Made by a program: the position numbers and the translations under genes. DNA of 64,000 nt from NCBI GenBank assembly GCA_963668185.1, contig OY764162.1:1426001-1490000 (forward strand), written 5' to 3'. The notes under the pieces were generated by a model. The model saw nothing but the letters and a program-made list of their open reading frames with translations, did no database searches and was not told where the DNA came from. The DNA is from G963668185 sp963668185 (lineage in GTDB: Bacteria > Chloroflexota > Dehalococcoidia > Lucifugimonadales > G963668185). The number at the start of each line of letters is the position of its first letter. The stretch's first letter is position 1. Below, one piece after another: positions 1 to 6,947 of this stretch.

Positions 1-799
1 AATCGACTGAGCAAGTATTCTGTGACGAACAAAGGATCATCCAAATGCTCGTACACCGTCGTGAGAATCACAACGTCGAATTGGTCCTGAGCTAGTCCGG
101 CTAGCGGATCTGAAAAGTCTTCAGCATTGATGGTAATGAACTCTACTTGTTCATCGTCGCGGTAGAGATACTTGGCGTAGTGAAACGGGTAATTTGGTAT
201 ATCGGCAAGAACAAACTTACAACCCAAATGCGAAAAGAAACGACGATAACAATAGTAGTAAGGCGCCAGAGAGCAGCCATACTCCAGTATTCTCGCTCTT
301 TTAGGCGTTGCTCTCCAGAGCCTCAAGCCAACTATAGGATTAGTGGCTAGTTTCCATGCGTTGTGAAAAGTCTGGTAAAGGTGAACATACTCTTGCCAGT
401 GGTTCAGATGCTGCCGCGCGTCACTCCACTCGAGCTCATCGGTAAATTGCTGGCGCTTGCGATAATCATGAAGCAGGAAATGAAAGTTGAACATGCTCAA
501 AGGACGGCCATGGAGCACGTTTGACCAATACCCCTTAAAGTCCTCGAACCATCTACGAATGAGTCCGATCGTGACTAACGGCTCATAGACACCTGACCGG
601 ATTAGTGAGCCTGTAAAGTAAAGGTCAAGAAAATTACGAACGCGTGATCGGGGGGGGGGGGGGGGGGGGTAGCGCTTCTTACCCGTTGGTCTAATCGAAC
701 ATGGCTATCTGCGATATTGATCCTCATGTCGTCATAGTAGTTGCCTTCCGCCGCATGGAGAGCGCCAAAATCCACAGACGTTTCTTCGCTGTCGTTCAT
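1..799 (-). CDS. Class I SAM-dependent methyltransferase, cut by window edge and frameshifted at a poly-G run
   Basis: Reading the minus strand from about 649 down to 1 gives one open frame, in a different frame from 799-670. It holds a SAM-binding motif I (ILEYGCS, near 290) and, near the window edge, FDVVILTTVYEHLDDP, the usual post-motif of Methyltransf_11/23 enzymes. Upstream, a frame starting at ATG 799 encodes MNDSEETSVDFG... up to the run of 20 G (650-669), where it turns into poly-proline and soon stops. A tract one base longer or two shorter would join both frames into one protein. The 3' end lies outside the window, so the length is unknown. The region is visibly AT-richer than the rest, which hints at transferred DNA such as a surface-glycan locus. 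The methyl acceptor cannot be told. Methyltransferase identity is solid; the joining of the two parts is inference. Confidence 0.7.
650..669. repeat. Run of 20 G (homopolymer)
   Basis: Twenty consecutive G on the plus strand (C on the coding strand) lie inside the methyltransferase reading frame and cause its frameshift. Such tracts are classic slippage sites, but long G runs are also a known artefact of two-colour sequencing. Confidence 0.95.
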
Positions 800-824
800 A
801 ATGAGATCGTACTCGCTTTTCTGG

Positions 825-917
825 CTAAGCTATACCGCAACTCAGCGGGGCATACGCCGCCCAGCCCTCTCGGTCCGGACGGCGTCGCAGCCAATTCCTC
901 TGCACCCCAACCTTGTA
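825..917 (-). pseudogene. Remnant of a nucleoside hydrolase gene
   Basis: This short minus-strand stretch encodes RNWLRRRPDREGWAAYAPL, clearly the same segment as RNWLRRHPDREGWAAHDPL in the intact hydrolase at 1587-2477. At DNA level 843-898 aligns without gaps to 1773-1828, with 48 of 56 bases identical. The conserved His-Asp of the hydrolase active site is changed to Tyr-Ala here, so the fragment is decayed. It lies in frame directly behind the stop codon (918-920) of the neighbouring small gene and ends at a stop at 825-827. It is most simply a leftover of a duplication or a deleted paralogue. Confidence 0.75.
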
Positions 918-1253
918 CTACAGATCGTTTGGATCGAATGTCGGGACATCATTCAAGGTCGTTGGCCATTGGCCATAGTTGGTGGTTGGCGTAGCAACAG
1001 GTCTTAAATTAGGTCTTATATCCTGTACTTCCACTGGGAGGTATGAATGCTGGCCGACAAGCTTATGCCAGATTAGCAGCCCGGTGTCCTGGACGTTCGG
1101 CATAATGTGCTTTGCCTTTATGGCACCTTCGAGGGTTATGTTACCCGTTGGCAACCTTACCCTGAATGTCCCTTTCATTTTGACCGGAAACTCGGATTGC
1201 GCCTGGTCCACATACGTATCGAGCGCCAACAATCTCACTTCGACCTGACTCAT
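918..1253 (-). CDS. Small protein of unknown function (111 aa)
   Basis: The protein starts MSQVEVRLLALDTYVDQ and has alternating hydrophobic and polar stretches (KGTFRVRLPTGNITLEGAIKA) that suggest a small beta-rich fold. No signal peptide, membrane span or known motif is visible. It follows the 60-aa membrane protein at 1266-1448 by 12 bases on the same strand, so the two are probably cotranscribed. Its C-terminal residues are followed, in frame behind the stop, by a nucleoside hydrolase remnant. I do not recognise the family. Confidence 0.55.
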   Translation of the reverse strand: MSQVEVRLLALDTYVDQAQSEFPVKMKGTFRVRLPTGNITLEGAIKAKHIMPNVQDTGLLIWHKLVGQHSYLPVEVQDIRPNLRPVATPTTNYGQWPTTLNDVPTFDPNDL

Positions 1254-1265
1254 GTTTCACCGCCT

Positions 1266-1448
1266 TTAGGTCAAGTATCGGAGGATTGCGGCCACTGCGG
1301 TCATTCCTCCCGCCATGCCGGCGATCATCATCCCAGCAATCCATCTGATAAGACGCGACTCAAGATTCGCTAGATCCTCTTTCGTGGCGTAGAACCTCAA
1401 CTCCTCACGCAATGCGGTTCGGGTGATTGGTTCCTCCATCGTAGCCAT
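1266..1448 (-). CDS. Small single-span membrane protein with N-terminal coiled coil (60 aa)
   Basis: The N-terminal half (RTALREELRFYATKEDLANL) is a charged amphipathic helix of heptad type. The C-terminal half (IRWIAGMMIAGMAGGMTAVAAILRYL) is one hydrophobic span. Short proteins with a TKEDLA...LE-x-R-L-x-R-W helix followed by a single membrane helix are common beside toxin or phage-like genes, but their role is unknown. It lies just upstream of the 111-aa unknown gene and is likely cotranscribed with it. The ATG at 1448 gives the only full-length frame. Confidence 0.65.
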   Translation of the reverse strand: MATMEEPITRTALREELRFYATKEDLANLESRLIRWIAGMMIAGMAGGMTAVAAILRYLT

Positions 1449-1586
1449 GGGCTTGTCCTCTGAGTCTCTGATATCCGTCCCTTCCCGATTGCGATCAGTC
1501 TATCAGATGGACGGGGAACTCGGCATACTCTAGGCTTACTCAGTCGCGCACCCAGGCAACCATGACCACACGCCTTGTGCCCCCCG

Positions 1587-2477
1587 TCACCCCACCACCA
1601 GCTCCCACATCCGCCGCCGCGCCGCCGCCGCGTCCACTTCCACCGCCACGTCCACCGTCCCCTCCCCGTACGTCGCCGTCGTCTTGCCCTGCATCTCCCC
1701 CTCCTCCGTAACCACCGACACCGACCCCCGCTTGAACGTCAGCGTCTCCGGGTGCAGCGCAGCCACCACCGTCAGCGGATCGTGCGCCGCCCAGCCCTCC
1801 CGGTCCGGATGGCGTCTCAGCCAGTTCCGCACGACGCGCCCCGCCAGAAGCCCAGTCCGGCTGCGGCTCCGGCGCCACCAGTCCTCGTCCCGTCTTAGAA
1901 GAACCTTGTTCGTCACGTCCAGCCCCACCAGCGTCGTCGGCATCCCCGCGTTCAGCACAATCTGCGCCGCGTCCGCGTCGTCCCAGATGTTGAACTCCGC
2001 GTTCGGAGTCGTATTGCCCGCGCAGTGGACCGCGCCGCCCATGATGTACAGGTGCTTGATCCACCCCGCCACGCGCGGCTGCTTCAGCAGCGCCTTCGCC
2101 ACGTTCGTAAGCGGCCCGACCGCGAACATCGTAAGCTCGCCGCGCAGCGACGCCGCCACGCTGATGATGAAGTCCCACGCCGGTATCCCGATAGGCTTCA
2201 CGTCCGGCTTCGGAAGGTTGACGCTCAGCCCCGCGCGGCCGTGGAACGAGTTCGGGTGGTACTCCCCCTCCAGCGGCCTCGGCCCGCCGCGCGCCACCGG
2301 TATGTCCAGCCGGCCCGTGTAGTTGAGCAGCCGCAGCGCGTTGCTCGTCGCGTTCGCCGGCGACGCGTTGCCCCCAACCGTCGTCAGCCCCATGACCTCG
2401 ATGTCCGGCGAGTTCAGCGCCATCATGATAGCCAGCGCGTCGTCCGTCCCCGGGTCCGTATCGAAAATGATCTTCAT
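1587..2477 (-). CDS. Inosine/uridine-preferring nucleoside hydrolase
   Basis: The product would cleave the N-glycosidic bond of ribonucleosides to ribose and base, a cytoplasmic salvage step. Residues 6-14 are DTDPGTDDA, the calcium-binding Asp cluster that defines the IunH/CU-NH family, and His-232 in WAAHDPL fits the conserved C-terminal active-site histidine. At 296 residues it has close to the usual length and looks intact. ATG 2477 is preceded by AAGGAG at a good distance. It stands alone, with repeat arrays upstream. A decayed copy of its C-terminal part lies at 825-917. Substrate preference cannot be read from sequence. Confidence 0.9.
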   Translation of the reverse strand: MKIIFDTDPGTDDALAIMMALNSPDIEVMGLTTVGGNASPANATSNALRLLNYTGRLDIPVARGGPRPLEGEYHPNSFHGRAGLSVNLPKPDVKPIGIPAWDFIISVAASLRGELTMFAVGPLTNVAKALLKQPRVAGWIKHLYIMGGAVHCAGNTTPNAEFNIWDDADAAQIVLNAGMPTTLVGLDVTNKVLLRRDEDWWRRSRSRTGLLAGRVVRNWLRRHPDREGWAAHDPLTVVAALHPETLTFKRGSVSVVTEEGEMQGKTTATYGEGTVDVAVEVDAAAARRRMWELVVG

Positions 2478-2506
2478 CGCCGCTCCTTCACATTTGTGGA
2501 TGGTCT

Positions 2507-2750
2507 ATAAGTGTCCGAATCACGGGGAGTCCCGATTTTGCGGTCATACCGGCCCCCTTCTTCCCGTCATACCGGCCCCCTTCTTCCCGTCATACCGGCC
2601 CCCTTCTTCCCGTCATACCGGCCCTCTTCTTCCCGTCATACCGGCCCTCTTCTTCCCGTCATACCGGCCCTCTTCTTCCCGTCATACCGGCGAAGGCCGG
2701 TATCCAGGGGGCGGAGTGGGGCATCCAACCCAACAACTCCGAACAGTTGC
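2507..2750. repeat. Inverted-end element carrying a tandem array of a 23-bp unit
   Basis: Six copies of a 23-bp unit (GTCATACCGGCCCYCTTCTTCCC) start at 2543, 2566, 2589, 2612, 2635 and 2658. A seventh start at 2681 runs into the hairpin GTCATACCGGCGAAGGCCGGTATCCAG (2681-2707). The array is bounded by ATAAGTGTCCGA (2507-2518) and CCGAACAGTTGC (2739-2750), imperfect inverted repeats that resemble the ends of the elements at 29748-29860 and 53933-54056. The unit looks like the left half of the hairpin, amplified. Confidence 0.7.
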
Positions 2751-2764
2751 CATTGGAGCCTGCT

Positions 2765-2895
2765 GGGAGCCATCTCTCACCCCTTCCCCAGTCTGCCGGG
2801 AGCCATCTCTCACCCCTTCTCCAGCCTGCCGGGAGCCATCTCTCACCCCTTCCCCAGTCTGCTGGGGAAGGTTGGGATGGGGCTCCGCCCCGGCG
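2765..2895. repeat. Three 33-bp tandem units leading into a CCCCAGTCTGCTGGGG hairpin repeat
   Basis: Units start at 2765, 2798 and 2831, each beginning GGGAGCCATCTCTCACCCCTT. The third continues into the full dispersed hairpin (CCTTCCCCAGTCTGCTGGGGAAGG, then TTGGGATGGGG). Together with 2507-2750 this fills the whole gap between the hydrolase and the epimerase; no gene is seen in it. Confidence 0.8.
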
Positions 2896-2903
2896 AACAA
2901 AGG

Positions 2904-4220
2904 CTATGCAAAGGTCTCCCTCGATGGCGCCGGGCCGCGGCCCGCGCTGCCCCGCTCCCGCGCGAACTCCTCCCACGTCTCCTCCGACGACCTCTCCCGC
3001 GTGTACCCAAGCCGGTTTCGCAGCTTCTCAGGGCTCGCCACCCACCGGTACCGCGCGTAGTCCAGCCCCGGCGCGGGCGACTGCGACTGAAGCCCGATCG
3101 TCCAACTCGCCCGCGTGACCCACGTAAGCAGCGGAGCGGGCAGGCAGACGCGCGGCCGGCCCAGGCTTTGCGCCATGCGGCTCCATCGCACCGACCCCCG
3201 TCCCGCCGCGTTGTAGAGGCCCGTCACCCGCTCCAGCACGCACCGCGCCATGATCTCCACAAGGTCGTCCTCGTGCATGAACTGCATCGGCGGGTCCTCG
3301 CCCATGAACCCGACGAACACCGGGGACAGGAACGAGCGCGCGATGTAGTTGTCGGCGTCAGGGCCCAGCACCGGGCACCCTCTCAGTATCGCGATGCCGC
3401 AGTCAGGGTGCTCCCTTCCGTACTCGTCGAACAGCTTCTCCGACTCCAGCTTCTCCTCCGAGTACTGGAACCCCTTGACGGGACGCGGCGGTGAGTCCTC
3501 CGTAAGCTCAGCCGGATTGTCCGCGTGCGCCCCGTACACCGACGTGCTGCTCAGGTAGAGCAGGTACGACACTCCGGCTCCGTCGCACGCATCCAGCACG
3601 TTCGCGGCCCCCCCGACGTTCACCTTCCTGACCGCGTCCCTGTCCCTCCGGGGCTCGAGGACGTACGCCAGGTGCACCACCGAGTCGATCTCATAGTCCG
3701 CGAAAAGCGTGCCCGCAGGCTCCGTAACATCGTACCGCCGGTACACCACCTTCGCGCCACCACCCCTCACCCCTTCCCCAGCCTCGCCGTACTTCTTTAC
3801 CCCTTCCCCAGTCTGGCAGTGCCCTCTTACCCCTTCCCCAGTCTGCTGGGGAAGGCCGGGATGGGGTTCCCCCGCAGGCCGCACGTCACTCACTCCCCCC
3901 CCAGTCTGGCCGCACCCTCTTTCCCCTTCCCCAGTCTGCTGGGGAAGGCCGGGATGGGGTTCCCCTCCCGCAGGCCGCACGTCACTCACTCCTCCCCCAG
4001 TCTGGCCGTACCCTCTTTCCCCTTCCCCAGCCTCGCCGTACTTCTTTACCCCTTCCCCAGTCTGCTGGGGAAGGCCGGGATGGGGTTCCCCCCCCGGAGG
4101 CCGCACGTCCGTCGCCAGCACAAGCTCCACGCCGTCATCCTCCGCCAGCCTCTCGACGAGCCGGAAGCCCACGTACCCCGAAGCGCCCGTTACCGCGATG
4201 CGCCGTCCTGCGCTACCCAT
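2904..4220 (-). CDS. NAD-dependent epimerase/dehydratase (extended SDR) with an in-frame repeat insertion
   Basis: The protein has the extended-SDR Rossmann start (IAVTGASGYVG, Gly-12/15/18), an acidic residue ending strand 2 (ATDVRP, Asp-38), the strand-4 region SVVHLAYVLEP and the catalytic YxxxK (YSEEK). It would act on a nucleotide sugar or similar substrate in the cytoplasm. The oddity is about 113 extra residues (42-154) rich in Gly, Glu, Pro and Gln, made of repeated EPHPGLPQQTGEG blocks. They are the translation of the dispersed hairpin repeat, inserted between strand 2 and strand 3 (VVYRRYDVTEP). Without them the protein would be near 325 aa, normal for the family. The frame stays open through the insert. 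It overlaps the 123-aa gene at 4213 by 8 bases. Confidence 0.85.
   Translation of the reverse strand: MGSAGRRIAVTGASGYVGFRLVERLAEDDGVELVLATDVRPPGGEPHPGLPQQTGEGVKKYGEAGEGERGYGQTGGGVSDVRPAGGEPHPGLPQQTGEGERGCGQTGGGVSDVRPAGEPHPGLPQQTGEGVRGHCQTGEGVKKYGEAGEGVRGGGAKVVYRRYDVTEPAGTLFADYEIDSVVHLAYVLEPRRDRDAVRKVNVGGAANVLDACDGAGVSYLLYLSSTSVYGAHADNPAELTEDSPPRPVKGFQYSEEKLESEKLFDEYGREHPDCGIAILRGCPVLGPDADNYIARSFLSPVFVGFMGEDPPMQFMHEDDLVEIMARCVLERVTGLYNAAGRGSVRWSRMAQSLGRPRVCLPAPLLTWVTRASWTIGLQSQSPAPGLDYARYRWVASPEKLRNRLGYTRERSSEETWEEFARERGSAGRGPAPSRETFA
3759..4097. repeat. Expanded dispersed hairpin repeat inside the epimerase gene
   Basis: The block contains three complete hairpins (CTTCCCCAGTCTGCTGGGGAAGGCCGGGATGGGG near 3833, 3926 and 4051) and additional half units ending in CCCCAGCCTCGCCGTACTTC or CCCCAGTCTGGC. 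The same hairpin occurs at 2840-2885, 16580-16617, 39045-39068, 41938-41968 and 53976-54010. It keeps the host gene in frame. Confidence 0.9.
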
Positions 4221-4584
4221 CCGCGGCCTCGTCCGTGAAGTCGAACTTCAGCGCCCCAAGCCCCGGCACCTCGAAACCCATGCCGATCTTGTGCGGCCCA
4301 GGCTCCAGGCGCTCGCCCTCGACCTTCACCGTGATCGACCTGTTCATCGAAAGCGTGAACGTGTTCTCCTCAGACACGTCGGCGAAGACAGTCTCCTCCC
4401 CGTCCAGCACGAAGCTCGCCGCATCCGTCGCCAGTTCCCGCCCGTCCAGCACGATCGGGTGCATCCGGTGCGCGTACCCGGACCCCAGCCTGTTCATAAG
4501 CTCGAAAGCAAAGCCGCCGTCCGTGTTCCTCAGACTCTCCTTTACGTACAGCCTGCGAAGCAAAAACCCCGGCACCGTAACCAT
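4213..4584 (-). CDS. Conserved small protein of unknown function (123 aa)
   Basis: The product begins MVTVPGFLLRRLYVKESL and is mostly beta strands with a polar surface (FTLSMNRSITVKVEGERL, GMGFEVPGLGALKFDFTDE). It has no signal peptide, membrane span or catalytic motif. The stop overlaps the start of the epimerase gene by 8 bases, so the two are translationally coupled. I do not recognise a named family. Confidence 0.7.
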   Translation of the reverse strand: MVTVPGFLLRRLYVKESLRNTDGGFAFELMNRLGSGYAHRMHPIVLDGRELATDAASFVLDGEETVFADVSEENTFTLSMNRSITVKVEGERLEPGPHKIGMGFEVPGLGALKFDFTDEAADG

Positions 4585-4699
4585 TTCGTCTCACTTCCTC
4601 CACAAAATGACACCCGAAATCTTACCACTGCCAAGCTCCACAATCCCCATTCCCATAACCGCTCTTGCACCTCGATTCCCCGCCAACCCGTTCGCCCTG

Positions 4700-4771
4700 A
4701 CCCCGCCGTGTAGGGGCGCTTCGCGAAGCGCCCGCCCCCACCAATCCCGTTCCCCCTGAGCCTGTCGAAGG
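4700..4771. repeat. Two short palindromic repeats between genes
   Basis: The gap 4585-4773 holds GGGCGCTTCGCGAAGCGCCC (4714-4733), a perfect palindrome related to the copies at 21846 and 21941. It also holds CCTGAGCCTGTCGAAGG (about 4755-4771), of the family also seen at 16369, 29879, 35931-36000 and 51550-51625. No gene is visible. Confidence 0.7.
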
Positions 4772-4773
4772 CG

Positions 4774-5445
4774 TCACCCCCCCATCGACGCCCCCAGCTT
4801 CATCCGGTACAGCGCCGCCTCCGTCTCCACCACGTCCGACGGCAGCGGGTTCGCCCCCCCAAGCATCCGCGAGAACAGGTAGATCTGGCATATCCGCTCC
4901 ACCAGCGCCGCGATCTCCAGCGCCTCCTGCAGGTCCGAGCCAACCGCGACCGCGCCGTGGTTCCGGATCAGCGCAGCCTTCCGGTCCTCCAGCGCGTCGC
5001 ACACCGAGTCCGCAAGCTCCTGCGACCCCGGAAACCCGTACTCCGAAACTCCGACAGGCCCGCCCACTCGGATCACCATCTCGTCGATCAACGGCGGCAG
5101 CTCGACGCCCGCCACCGCCAGCACGCTCGCATACACCGAGTGCGTGTGCACCACGGCCCCCGCGTCCCGCCGCCGACGGTAGATCTCCACGTGAAGCGGG
5201 CTCTCCACCGACGGAACGAAGTCCCCCTCGACCGGCTCCAGGTCGAAGTCCGCGATCACGATGTGCCGCTCCGTCATCCGCGAGTACGAAATCGACGAGG
5301 GCGTGACCGCCATCAGGTCCGCGCCGTCCCGCGCCGTCAGTCGCATGCTCACGTTCCCGCTCGTGCCCGTGACCAGCCCCATCGCCTCCATCTCTTTCGA
5401 CGCCTCCAGCACCATCCGCCTTGCGTCGGCCCACTCGGAACTCAC
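4774..5445 (-). CDS. Class II aldolase/adducin family protein (fuculose-phosphate-aldolase type)
   Basis: The protein carries the zinc site of class II aldolases: HTHSVYAS (two His), LIRNHGAVAVG (third His), and the acidic ESPLHVEIYRRR segment whose Glu normally serves in catalysis. TSGNVSMR matches the phosphate-binding TxGNxS motif, and 223 aa fits the family. It would cleave a phosphorylated sugar or sugar acid to DHAP plus an aldehyde, or act as a decarboxylase/epimerase relative. Its ATG overlaps the stop of the FGGY kinase gene by 4 bases (5442-5445), so kinase and aldolase work in one pathway: phosphorylation, then cleavage. Exact substrate unknown. Confidence 0.85.
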   Translation of the reverse strand: MSSEWADARRMVLEASKEMEAMGLVTGTSGNVSMRLTARDGADLMAVTPSSISYSRMTERHIVIADFDLEPVEGDFVPSVESPLHVEIYRRRRDAGAVVHTHSVYASVLAVAGVELPPLIDEMVIRVGGPVGVSEYGFPGSQELADSVCDALEDRKAALIRNHGAVAVGSDLQEALEIAALVERICQIYLFSRMLGGANPLPSDVVETEAALYRMKLGASMGG

Positions 5446-6947
5446 AACTCAACCTCCTGTATAACCTCGTTCGCGGCAACCCAGGCCTCGTACAGGTCCC
5501 GGTACTGCGCCGTCTCCACCGGCCGCGGCTCCACCACGCGCGTCCGCCGTCCCCCAAACGCCGACGCCTCGCGCACCGACGTGAAGTCGCCCAGCGCGGT
5601 CGCCGCGCACAGGTACGCCCCGAACGCGCTGGCGTTCCCCGCGTCGCTGACCCGGACCTCCCGCCCCAGCACGTTCGCGAGTATGTCGGTAAACACCGCG
5701 GCCGCCGTCATCCCGCCCCCAACGGCCACGTCCGCCGCCGCCGATCCGTACAGCGCCTCGGCCTGCGCCAGGTTCGACTTCAGCGCGTACGCGACCGACT
5801 CCAAACACGCCCGCGCAATGTGCCCCCGGCTTGGCTCGCTGTACGTCAACGGCACAGGGAACAGCAGTCCTCCGGGCCGCATCCCAAGGCTGCCCATGTC
5901 CATCAACGACGGCCCCAGGAACGCGGTCACTCCCTCCGATCCCGCCGGCGCTTCCGCCGCCTCGCGGCTCATCGCCTCGAAAGACTGGCCTTCGTCCCGG
6001 TACATCGTGTCGCGCACCCACCGGTACGCGTGCCCCGTCGCGCCCGCGCTGCTCTCCAGCGCCCACCGGCCCGGAATCGGGAAGCATTCCACCCACGTAC
6101 GGCCCTCCGGATGGAACACCGGCGACCCGGTGACGAGTTGCAGCGGCGCGCTCCAGCCCGCGACGATGCCCGCCTGCCCCGGCTCCGCCGTCCCAAGCCC
6201 GAGCAGCCCCGCCTGCGTGTCGGCAGTTCCCATCGCCACAGGCGCGCCCTCCCGAATCCCAAGAAAGGCGGACGCCTCCGCAGTCAGCCCTCCGACGGCC
6301 TCTCCTGCCTCCAGTATGTCGGGCGCCTTCGCCTTCTCAAGCCCGGCCTCCCGCATCGTCTCTCCGCGCCACGTCCGAGAGTTAACGTCCAGCAGGCCGA
6401 TGCCCGAGGCAAGCGCCGGCTCGGTCGCCATCTCCCCGGTCAGCCGGTACACGAGCCAGTCGGCCAGCGTCAGCGCCGTGGCCACCCGCGAGTAGTCTCC
6501 GGGCCTGTGGACGCGCAGCCACTTCAGCTTTGCGGGGGCCAGCAGGAAAGACGGCGTGTGCCCGGTGATCCGGTACACCCGCGGCCCCTTCCTGGCGTCT
6601 ATCTCGCCCCCCTCGAACACCGCCCTCAGGTCGAGGTTCGGCCCCACGTACACTTCCCGGCCGTCCCCGTCCAGGAACGCCACCCCCTGCCGCTGGCTCG
6701 TCACCGAGACGGCGGCGATGTCGCCTTGCGACGCGCCCGCCGAGCGCATCGCGAGGGCAACGATGCCGCGTACCGCCGCCCACGTCTCCGCAGGATCGAA
6801 CTCCCGCGCAAGCTCTTGAGCGTCATCGACGCCGGAGTAGCTCCACGGCGCCATCGAGCGGCCTACCGTCTCGCCCGCCCTGTTGAAGACGACGCACCTG
6901 ATCGCGCTCGTCCCCGCGTCTATGACGAGTACGTGGCTCTCAGGCAC
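5442..6947 (-). CDS. FGGY-family carbohydrate kinase
   Basis: The N-terminus HVLVIDAGTSAIRCVVFNRAG is the first phosphate-binding motif of the FGGY/actin-like ATPase fold, and GGGMTAAAVFTDILANVLGREV is the C-terminal adenosine-site signature; about 501 aa fits xylulokinase or gluconate-kinase relatives. I chose GTG 6947, which overlaps the stop of the upstream dehydrogenase by 8 bases. An ATG at 7022 would add 25 atypical residues and overlap that gene by about 80 bases. The enzyme should phosphorylate a sugar or sugar alcohol in the cytoplasm. The coupled aldolase downstream and dehydrogenase upstream suggest a catabolic route through a keto-sugar. Substrate not determinable from sequence. 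Confidence 0.85.
   Translation of the reverse strand: MPESHVLVIDAGTSAIRCVVFNRAGETVGRSMAPWSYSGVDDAQELAREFDPAETWAAVRGIVALAMRSAGASQGDIAAVSVTSQRQGVAFLDGDGREVYVGPNLDLRAVFEGGEIDARKGPRVYRITGHTPSFLLAPAKLKWLRVHRPGDYSRVATALTLADWLVYRLTGEMATEPALASGIGLLDVNSRTWRGETMREAGLEKAKAPDILEAGEAVGGLTAEASAFLGIREGAPVAMGTADTQAGLLGLGTAEPGQAGIVAGWSAPLQLVTGSPVFHPEGRTWVECFPIPGRWALESSAGATGHAYRWVRDTMYRDEGQSFEAMSREAAEAPAGSEGVTAFLGPSLMDMGSLGMRPGGLLFPVPLTYSEPSRGHIARACLESVAYALKSNLAQAEALYGSAAADVAVGGGMTAAAVFTDILANVLGREVRVSDAGNASAFGAYLCAATALGDFTSVREASAFGGRRTRVVEPRPVETAQYRDLYEAWVAANEVIQEVEL

Noticed and set aside
602..799. A 65-aa protein with a poly-proline run
   Set aside because: The prolines come from the 20-G tract read in frame. 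The segment before it fits better as the N-terminus of the methyltransferase whose body lies in another frame.
2543..2860. CRISPR array
   Set aside because: The repeats are directly contiguous 23- and 33-bp units without unique spacers, and no cas gene is near.
2323..3494. Long plus-strand open frames across the repeat arrays and the epimerase gene
   Set aside because: They consist of translated repeats and the antisense of the epimerase; high GC removes stop codons. No domain or ribosome site supports them.
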